Assembly (NCBI GenBank): GCA_017444705.1
Contig: JAFSWA010000027.1
Coordinates: 1 to 11,111, forward strand
From: a bacterium
Lineage (GTDB): Bacteria > Cyanobacteriota > Vampirovibrionia > Gastranaerophilales > Gastranaerophilaceae
Direction of reading: 5' to 3'
Length of the DNA stretch: 11,111 bases
Part shown: positions 6,645 to 11,111 of the stretch, one piece after another
How positions within the stretch are numbered: the first letter of the stretch is position 1
Layout of the letters: the number at the start of each line of letters is the position of its first letter
The notes under the pieces: model-generated
The model's database searches: none
The model's input: only the letters and a program-made list of their open reading frames with translations
Told to the model about the DNA's origin: nothing
Translations under genes and position numbers: made by a program

Positions 6645-6673
6645 ATTGTATTATTTTTTTGAATATTTTACAA
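6645..6673 (-). promoter_or_regulatory. folK-murQ promoter (leaderless)
   Basis: On the minus strand TTGTAA (6668-6673) and TACAAT (6645-6650) are separated by exactly 17 bases. Six bases separate the -10 from the folK ATG (6636-6638), which puts the expected transcription start at the A of ATG. This matches the lack of a ribosome site. Confidence 0.65.
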
Positions 6674-6674
6674 T
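6646..6674 (+). promoter_or_regulatory. Promoter for the zinc-ribbon gene and rnhC
   Basis: TTGTAT (6646-6651) and TACAAT (6669-6674) are separated by 17 bases. Transcription would start near 6681, leaving a leader of about three bases before the ATG at 6684, so this transcript too would be nearly leaderless. It overlaps the folK promoter almost completely, so the two may compete for polymerase. Confidence 0.6.
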
Positions 6675-6683
6675 ACTGTTAAG

Positions 6684-6905
6684 ATGTATTTTTTAGAAAT
6701 TTTAACAAGAATTTTCAATAAGAATAATTTGATGAAATTAATTTACGGGAAAAAAGTTGTTTCATCAATGGATGATGAAACCCAAAAATGTGAACATATG
6801 TTTGTTCCCATTGATTCGACAGGCAAAGTTTTTTCTTGTATAAACTGTGGGCTTACTATTAATAAAAAACCAAAAAATATTAACTTTTTCGAGGAAGATA
6901 AATGA
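6684..6905 (+). CDS. Small zinc-ribbon-like protein coupled to RNase HIII
   Basis: This 73-residue protein has no family I can name. Residues 1-27 are basic and hydrophobic. From 36 a likely metal site appears: C36-E-H38, then 13 residues later C52-I-N-C55, with the turn PIDSTGKVFSC at 42-52. Cys/His spacing of this kind suggests a zinc ribbon. The tail is Lys- then acidic-rich. The ATG at 6684 was chosen because a promoter ends just before it. The alternative ATG codons at 6732 and 6768 keep the Cys cluster but have poor ribosome sites. The stop overlaps the rnhC start as ATGA (6902-6905), so the pair is translationally coupled. It may bind nucleic acid or a partner of RNase HIII, but this is inference from position only. 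Confidence 0.7.
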   Translation: MYFLEILTRIFNKNNLMKLIYGKKVVSSMDDETQKCEHMFVPIDSTGKVFSCINCGLTINKKPKNINFFEEDK

Positions 6906-7786
6906 ATACTTTTACTTATAAATTAAATTCTGAGAGTTTAGATAAAATAAAAAAATTTTTTGAAAGTGAAGGCTGTAGTTTTTCTACGCAACAATATGCC
7001 CATTTTAAAGCTATTTCTCCCAATTACAATATAACCTTTTATAATTCCTGTAAAATCGTAATTCAAGGCAAGGAAATTTCTGAAATTGTGCGAAAATTTT
7101 GTCAAGCTATGAATATTAATTTTAATATTGAAGAAAATTCTGATGAAGAAATTAAAGAAGATTGCTATATCGGAGTGGATGAATCAGGAAAGGGCGATTT
7201 TTTCGGCCCGCTCGTGATAGCAGGAGTTGCGGTTAATCCTCAATTAAAAAAATTGTTTTTTGAACTGGGAATAAAAGATTCAAAACAGCTTAGCGATGAA
7301 AAAATTTTGAAACTTTCAAAAGAAATTCAAAAAAACTCAAAATGGAGTGTTGTAGTAATTAATCCTCAAAAATATAACGAATTGTATGGTAAATTTAAGA
7401 ATCTTAATAAGCTGTTAGCATGGGGACATGCAAGGACTATAGAAAATGTTTTGGAAAAAGAACCGACATGTACACTTGCATTATCCGATAAATTTGCAAA
7501 GGACGATAAAGTTATAGAAAATGCACTTATGGTAAAAGGCCGTCAAATAAAAATGGTCCAAAAAACCAAAGGAGAAGATGATATTGCGGTTGCTGCCGCA
7601 TCTGTTATTGCAAGAGCGGAATTTGTTTCAAGAGTTAAATCGATGAGTCTGTCTTACAAAATTGATTTTCCAAAAGGTGCATCAGATAAAGTTATTCAAA
7701 CAGGAAAAGAATTTATCGAAAAATACGGCAAGCAAAGACTTAATGAAGTCGCAAAATTGCATTTTAAAACAACACAAAATTTGTAA
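6902..7786 (+). CDS. rnhC: Ribonuclease HIII
   Basis: This enzyme cuts the RNA strand of RNA:DNA hybrids with magnesium or manganese, removing primers and R-loops. At 294 residues it is typical in length. The N-terminal part (1-80) is the TBP-like substrate-binding domain that distinguishes HIII from HII. The catalytic RNase H fold begins at 88 with YIGVDESGKGDFFGPLV (89-105), which contains D93 and E94. It continues with IKDSKQLSDEK (124-134), LAWGHART (172-179), ALSDKFAKD (193-201) with D196, and GEDDIAVAAASVIARAEF (224-241), where D226 or D227 completes the acidic site. The C-terminal FPKGASDKV (256-264) is also typical. It overlaps the zinc-ribbon gene by four bases, with a GAGGAAG ribosome site at 6891-6897. 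RNase HIII occurs in only some bacterial groups and often replaces RNase HI. Confidence 0.96.
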   Translation: MNTFTYKLNSESLDKIKKFFESEGCSFSTQQYAHFKAISPNYNITFYNSCKIVIQGKEISEIVRKFCQAMNINFNIEENSDEEIKEDCYIGVDESGKGDFFGPLVIAGVAVNPQLKKLFFELGIKDSKQLSDEKILKLSKEIQKNSKWSVVVINPQKYNELYGKFKNLNKLLAWGHARTIENVLEKEPTCTLALSDKFAKDDKVIENALMVKGRQIKMVQKTKGEDDIAVAAASVIARAEFVSRVKSMSLSYKIDFPKGASDKVIQTGKEFIEKYGKQRLNEVAKLHFKTTQNL

Positions 7787-7792
7787 TCATAG

Positions 7793-7823
7793 TAAATGCG
7801 GCGGTTTTTTACCGCCGCATTTA
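7793..7823. terminator. Strong hairpin terminator between rnhC and the aldolase gene
   Basis: A 13-bp perfect stem, TAAATGCGGCGGT (7793-7805) with ACCGCCGCATTTA (7811-7823), closes a loop of five T's. It begins six bases after the rnhC stop and lies 42 bases from the end of the convergent aldolase gene, so it may stop both. The T-run after the stem is short in the rnhC direction (TTTAAATATTTA), and the loop itself is T-rich. Confidence 0.85.
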
Positions 7824-7865
7824 AATATTTAGTCGTTTAATATGTTATTCGCAAACCAAGTTTCG

Positions 7866-8825
7866 CTAATCATCTGCGTGACCAGCTGTACCGAGAACAT
7901 CTCTCATTTTATGCATAACCATTTCTTTTACGGCTGTTCTTCCGGGGCCCATATATTCTCTCGGGTCGAATTTTTCAGGATGTTCAATAAAGAACTCTCT
8001 GATAGTTGAAGTCATTGCCAAACGTAAATCTGTATCGATGTTGATTTTTGCCACGCCGTTCTTTGATGCGTAATTGAGCATTTCTTCAGGTACACCTTGT
8101 GCATCCGGCAAGTTACCGCCGTATTTATTACATTTTGCAACAAATTCCTTAGGCACTGATGATGAACCGTGAAGCACAATCGGATAATCACCGAAACCTG
8201 CTTCTCTAAGTGCATCTTTGATTTCTTTTAATCTTTCAAAATCAAGTTTAGCTTCACCTTTGAATTTATAAGCTCCATGAGAAGTTCCGATAGCGATTGC
8301 CAATGAATCGCAGCCGGTTTGTTTTACAAATTCAACAGCTTCTTTTACATTTGTATATTTTGCATCTTTATCAGAAACTTTAACGTCATCCTCAACTCCT
8401 GCAAGTTTTCCGAGTTCTGCTTCAACTGAAACTCCTCTTGCATGTGCATATTCAACAACTTGTTTTGTAACTGCGACGTTTTCTTCAAACGGGAATCTGC
8501 TTCCGTCAATCATGACTGATGAAAAACCTCCATCTATGCATGCTTTACAAATTTCAAAATCAGCTCCGTGGTCTAAGTGAAGAGCGATAGGCACTGTTGT
8601 TGTCGCAAGTGCCGCTTCAACTAATTTGATTAGGTATGTTTGATTTGCATATTTTCTTGCCCCTGCCGATACCTGTAAAATAATAGGTGAACGTGTTTCT
8701 TCCGCTGCTTCGGCTATACCTTGTAAAATTTCCATGTTGTTAACATTGTAAGCACCGATAGCATATCCGCCTGCCAATGCTTTTTTGAACATCTCTTCTG
8801 TTCCTACTAATTTTCTTTCAGCCAT
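7866..8825 (-). CDS. fba: Class II fructose-bisphosphate aldolase
   Basis: This zinc-dependent enzyme reversibly splits fructose-1,6-bisphosphate into dihydroxyacetone phosphate and glyceraldehyde-3-phosphate in glycolysis and gluconeogenesis. It has 319 residues, in the range for the TIGR01859-like (type B) group. The catalytic Asp and first zinc His are in ALHLDHGADFE (81-91, D85 and H86). SVEAELG (133-139) holds E135 and E137. IGTSHGAYKFKG (179-190) gives zinc ligand H183, and VLHGSSSVP (217-225) gives zinc ligand H219 and phosphate-binding residues. KINIDTDLR (260-268) is the other phosphate/substrate loop. Third-codon positions are less AT-rich than in the neighbours, as expected for a highly expressed gene. 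A strong ribosome site (AAGGAG, complement of 8832-8837) lies six bases before the ATG. It is monocistronic, with its own promoter upstream. Confidence 0.97.
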   Translation of the reverse strand: MAERKLVGTEEMFKKALAGGYAIGAYNVNNMEILQGIAEAAEETRSPIILQVSAGARKYANQTYLIKLVEAALATTTVPIALHLDHGADFEICKACIDGGFSSVMIDGSRFPFEENVAVTKQVVEYAHARGVSVEAELGKLAGVEDDVKVSDKDAKYTNVKEAVEFVKQTGCDSLAIAIGTSHGAYKFKGEAKLDFERLKEIKDALREAGFGDYPIVLHGSSSVPKEFVAKCNKYGGNLPDAQGVPEEMLNYASKNGVAKINIDTDLRLAMTSTIREFFIEHPEKFDPREYMGPGRTAVKEMVMHKMRDVLGTAGHADD

Positions 8826-8860
8826 TTTTATCTCCTTTTTAAATATCCGTATTCATGTGA

Positions 8861-8889
8861 AATTTACTACAAATAAACATAAATTTCAA
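8861..8889 (-). promoter_or_regulatory. Aldolase promoter
   Basis: On the minus strand TTGAAA (8884-8889) and TAAATT (8861-8866) are separated by 17 bases. The expected start near 8854 leaves a leader of about 29 bases that carries the AAGGAG ribosome site. The -35 is strong and the -10 moderate (four of six). An AT palindrome lies about 23 bases upstream. Confidence 0.5.
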
Positions 8890-8911
8890 GCAAATTTATT
8901 ACACCTTATGC

Positions 8912-8927
8912 TTATAAATATTTATAA
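8912..8927. repeat. 16-bp AT palindrome upstream of the aldolase promoter
   Basis: TTATAAATATTTATAA is a perfect palindrome in the gap between the 125-residue unknown and the aldolase gene. It contains no G or C, so it is a poor terminator. It could act as an AT-rich upstream promoter element or be chance. Confidence 0.4.
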
Positions 8928-8932
8928 AAATA

Positions 8933-9310
8933 CTAATATCTGTCATATAATTTTACTGTTTCATCGCGCTGAATTGCACCTGAAACTAAATCTCTGACTG
9001 TTGTCGCAAACTTATGCAGCAAAAATTTCGGATTTGTATCTCTCGGGTCAATATTTTTCTCTAACAAAACACCGTCTTTAAAAACTTTCACTCCCGAACG
9101 AACACCTTTAAAATTTTCATAAATATCATATCTGTCTCTGTAATACAAGTAGACTTTATCCTCTGTTTTAGGGCAGGCATTATGTATGATTTTAATATCA
9201 TTTCTTAGCTGTTCTTTACTCAAGCCGTTTCTCATGCTAAGTTTTATAATATTAGCTTGGTCACCCTTTATAGTTGCACAAAAACTCGTATTAATTTTAT
9301 TTATCGGCAT
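8933..9310 (-). CDS. Hypothetical protein, 125 residues
   Basis: I do not recognise this family. The N-terminus (MPINKINTSFCATIKG) is followed by an amphipathic helical region with an NGLSKEQLRNDIK patch (28-40), then a Tyr-rich beta-like segment (VYLYYRDRYDIYENF, 53-67) and a basic/acidic C-terminal helix. There is no signal peptide or membrane span, so it is probably cytoplasmic. The start is well supported by AAGGAG (complement of 9317-9322) six bases before the ATG. It lies 34 bases after the TIGR02757 gene on the same strand and is likely the last gene of that operon. The opening 'MxIN' and a Lys-Gly near residue 16 faintly recall the openings of the 281-residue unknown, but this may be chance. 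Confidence 0.8.
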   Translation of the reverse strand: MPINKINTSFCATIKGDQANIIKLSMRNGLSKEQLRNDIKIIHNACPKTEDKVYLYYRDRYDIYENFKGVRSGVKVFKDGVLLEKNIDPRDTNPKFLLHKFATTVRDLVSGAIQRDETVKLYDRY

Positions 9311-9344
9311 ATCATACTCCTTTTAAAAAATAATATATTAAATA

Positions 9345-10094
9345 TTAATCAGTGTCAATTCCGTATCCGAATAGGGCAAAATCATATTTAACAGGATCGT
9401 CGGAATCGAATTGTTTTAAAACTTCTGTTAATTTTTGTGCAGTTTTATAATCCGCTTTAACCGAATCAAGTAGCTTCATTTTACGTGCTTGCTGCACAAC
9501 GTGAGTATCCATAGGAATAAGAAGTTCTGACTTTGGTATAAATTTCCAAACACCTAAGTCAACTTCGCCGGCACGTACCATCCATCTTAGAAACATAAAA
9601 AATCTTTTTAATGCACTCCCTTTTTTGGGGTCAGGTAAAAGATGCTTAAATCCTCTGCTTTCCGGATTTTTTGCATTTGAATAAAAATAATCAACAACAA
9701 TTTGCAACATCCCTTTCACATCTTTTGAAGTTTTGTAACCGTATTCAAAAAGCGATTTTATAGTTTTCCCCTCTGAATATAGTTTTTTAAGACAAAATAG
9801 CAATTCATCCAAATCATTTTCTTTAATAAACCTGTATTTAAATCCATCAAAGCCTTTTCCGTCATATTCCATAAGAAATTTATACGGAGAAGGTGCCATT
9901 TTATTGAAAATGTAATTAAGCTTAGTGATAAAAGCTTCTCTTTTGCCGAAAGCGAAAAGAGCTGCGATAAAAGCTGAAATTTCAATATTAATTTCATCTT
10001 TGTAGCGTCTTAAAAATAAAGACGGGTCGTTGTTTATAAAACTCCTCACTTCATAATGTTTTACAAGTTTATCAAGTTCGTTTTTAGTTATCAT
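9345..10094 (-). CDS. TIGR02757/DUF2400 family protein
   Basis: This 249-residue protein belongs to a conserved bacterial family of unknown function. Family-typical segments are EISAFIAALFAFGKRE (38-53), LLPDPKKGSALKRFFMFLRW (152-171) with MVRAGEVDLGVW following, LLIPMDTHVVQQARKM (191-206), and the terminal DPVKYDFALFGYGID (233-247). The conserved PxDTHV and GSALKR patches look like an active or nucleic-acid-binding site, and some annotators link the fold to helix-hairpin-helix DNA glycosylases. That link is inference and not settled here. Its ATG lies inside the end of tadA, with an 11-base overlap, and is preceded by a modest AAAGGGTAAG ribosome site. Coupling with tadA fits an RNA- or DNA-related role but does not prove it. 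Confidence 0.88.
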   Translation of the reverse strand: MITKNELDKLVKHYEVRSFINNDPSLFLRRYKDEINIEISAFIAALFAFGKREAFITKLNYIFNKMAPSPYKFLMEYDGKGFDGFKYRFIKENDLDELLFCLKKLYSEGKTIKSLFEYGYKTSKDVKGMLQIVVDYFYSNAKNPESRGFKHLLPDPKKGSALKRFFMFLRWMVRAGEVDLGVWKFIPKSELLIPMDTHVVQQARKMKLLDSVKADYKTAQKLTEVLKQFDSDDPVKYDFALFGYGIDTD

Positions 10095-10524
10095 TTCTTA
10101 CCCTTTTGAAAAACTCTTTTAATATTTTATCACATTTTTCTTCCATAATTCCGCCTTTTACGGCGATTTTTGAATTAGAAATTTCTGCCAGATTTATTTT
10201 TGACCCAAATGCTCCGTACAGGTTGTCGTATGAACCGAAATAAACCGTTTTTATTCTTGATTGCATAATTGCCCATGCACACATCGGACATGGCTCTAAG
10301 GTTACATACAATTCGCAGTCATTTAGCCTCCAATTTCCCAAAAATTTCCCTGCCTCTTTTATTGCGAGAATTTCCGCATGTGCTGTAACGTCATTTGTCT
10401 TTTCTTTTTTATTATTAGCGATGGCAATAATTTCATCGTCTTTGACAATTACGGCTCCGACAGGAATGTCTTCCTCTGAGTTTTGTGCCAATTTAACAGC
10501 TATTTCCATAAATTTTTCGTTCAT
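10084..10524 (-). CDS. tadA: tRNA-specific adenosine deaminase
   Basis: TadA converts adenosine 34 of tRNA-Arg(ACG) to inosine. This 146-residue cytidine-deaminase-fold protein has IPVGAVIVKDDEII (20-33), the zinc and catalytic motif HAE (H49, E51), and PCPMC (79-82) with zinc ligands C79 and C82 in LEPCPMCAWAI. The YGAFGS segment (103-108) favours the tRNA-editing type over guanine deaminase, though nucleoside deaminases of other specificity look similar. The ATG shares one base with the histidine kinase stop (TAATG), so translation is probably coupled, and only a weak GGATATGG lies upstream. The end overlaps the TIGR02757 gene. Confidence 0.93.
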   Translation of the reverse strand: MNEKFMEIAVKLAQNSEEDIPVGAVIVKDDEIIAIANNKKEKTNDVTAHAEILAIKEAGKFLGNWRLNDCELYVTLEPCPMCAWAIMQSRIKTVYFGSYDNLYGAFGSKINLAEISNSKIAVKGGIMEEKCDKILKEFFKRVRNDN

Positions 10525-11111
10525 TATGCCATATCCAGTGATATTTCAACAATAAATTCATTTTCGGGAGTGGATGTTATAGTAATTTCGCCGCCCATTG
10601 CATTCACAAGACCTTTAACTATAAATAGTCCTAATCCCGTTCCTCTTGTTGTTCTCGTTGTTTTATCATCTAATCTCGTGAATTTTTCAAAAAGAGTTTT
10701 TATCTTTTCCGGCGGAATGTAATCCGCTTTATTAATAACGGAAATAACCGCTTTATTTCCTCTTCTAAATAGGTTTGCAGTAATTGGTGTTCCCTCGTAT
10801 GCATATTTATTGGCATTTTCCAAAATGTTAATTATAACTTGCTCCAACCTGTCTTTATCAGCATAAAGACTGTGTATCCCGTCTTTAACATTGATGATGT
10901 ATTCTCTGTTTTCATGAATTTTTAGAGCCAAAAGATTTTCTTTTAATTCTTCAATATTAATTGTTTCAAGTTTGATATTCAGTTTTGAATTTTCTATATC
11001 AGGTATAACAAGTAAATCTTCAATCATTCTTGATAACCGCTCGGATTGTTTTTTTATAACTTTAAGAGATTTTTCTTTGGTCTCTTCATCTATTTCAATA
11101 TCTTTTCTTAA
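10524..11111 (-). CDS. Sensor histidine kinase, C-terminal half (partial, runs off window)
   Basis: The frame is open from the window edge (11111) to TAA at 10524-10526, giving 195 residues of a longer protein. The ATG at 11027 is internal and not the start. Residues 1-40 look like the second helix of the HisKA dimerisation domain (QSERLSRMIEDLLVI, 22-36), so the phospho-accepting His lies just outside the window. The ATPase domain follows: N-box LEQVIINILENANKYA (89-104), F-box LFEKF (140-144) and an intact G2 box RGTGLGLFIVKG (156-167). The G1 box, usually DxGxGI, is degenerate here, reading N-K-A-D-Y-I-P-P (127-134): Asp becomes Asn and both Gly are lost. It would be the sensor of a two-component system, with its regulator presumably upstream, outside this window. 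It is the first visible gene of an operon with tadA. Confidence 0.93.
   Translation of the reverse strand, partial: LRKDIEIDEETKEKSLKVIKKQSERLSRMIEDLLVIPDIENSKLNIKLETINIEELKENLLALKIHENREYIINVKDGIHSLYADKDRLEQVIINILENANKYAYEGTPITANLFRRGNKAVISVINKADYIPPEKIKTLFEKFTRLDDKTTRTTRGTGLGLFIVKGLVNAMGGEITITSTPENEFIVEISLDMA

Larger units (their letters stand above)
6643..6676. repeat. 8-bp inverted repeat forming a symmetric divergent promoter
   Basis: GTATTGTA (6643-6650) and TACAATAC (6669-6676) are perfect reverse complements separated by 18 AT-rich bases. Each arm reads as a TACAAT -10 on one strand and supplies most of a TTGTAT/TTGTAA -35 on the other. The element is thus two mirror-image promoters occupying the same DNA. 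Confidence 0.7.

Noticed and set aside
10524..11027. Histidine kinase beginning at the ATG at 11027
   Set aside because: The frame stays open to the window edge and the upstream 28 codons encode HisKA-like helix sequence. This ATG is internal.

Overview
The window is a low-GC bacterial chromosome segment, densely packed with ordinary housekeeping genes and several lineage-specific unknowns. No rRNA, tRNA, CRISPR array, insertion sequence or phage gene was seen. Three things suggest a host-associated, Gram-negative-type member of the non-photosynthetic cyanobacterial relatives (Vampirovibrionia/Melainabacteria, for example Gastranaerophilales): the AT-rich sequence, the short N-terminal 'FKG'-type motifs in unknown proteins, and the gene mix (class II aldolase, RNase HIII, MurQ, a TIGR02757 protein). 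This placement is inferred from style and is not proven by any marker gene here.

Layout. Bases 1-60 hold the tail of a plus-strand gene that converges on two overlapping minus-strand genes (96-1854). These two encode distantly similar hydrophobic proteins of unknown function and share an extended -10 promoter near 1910. After a 300-base AT-rich spacer with several short dyads comes a plus-strand group: a 56-residue basic/acidic small protein (2157-2327), an exported cell-wall amidase (2357-3703) and a Bax-inhibitor-1/YccA-type membrane protein (3756-4493), ending at a bidirectional hairpin terminator. Facing it on the minus strand are folK, murQ and a Gln/Pro-rich tail-anchored unknown (6638 down to 4526).

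At 6639-6683 folK diverges from a small zinc-ribbon-like protein that is translationally coupled to RNase HIII (rnhC, ending 7786). Both directions are served by a symmetric promoter made from one 8-bp inverted repeat. Each arm overlaps the -10 of one promoter and the -35 of the other, and both transcripts would be leaderless or nearly so. A strong hairpin terminator (7793-7823) separates rnhC from the convergent class II fructose-bisphosphate aldolase (7866-8825), which has its own promoter. The right end is a minus-strand operon read from beyond the window: a sensor histidine kinase (N-terminus missing), tadA, a TIGR02757/DUF2400 protein and a 125-residue unknown. The first three genes overlap or touch.

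Functional themes. The amidase (cutting peptidoglycan peptides from MurNAc) and MurQ (recycling MurNAc-6-phosphate) both concern cell-wall turnover. FolK, TadA and RNase HIII serve folate synthesis, tRNA editing and RNA:DNA hybrid removal. The points most worth following are the mirror-image divergent promoter and leaderless starts, the paired 'FKG' membrane proteins, and the zinc-ribbon/rnhC coupling.
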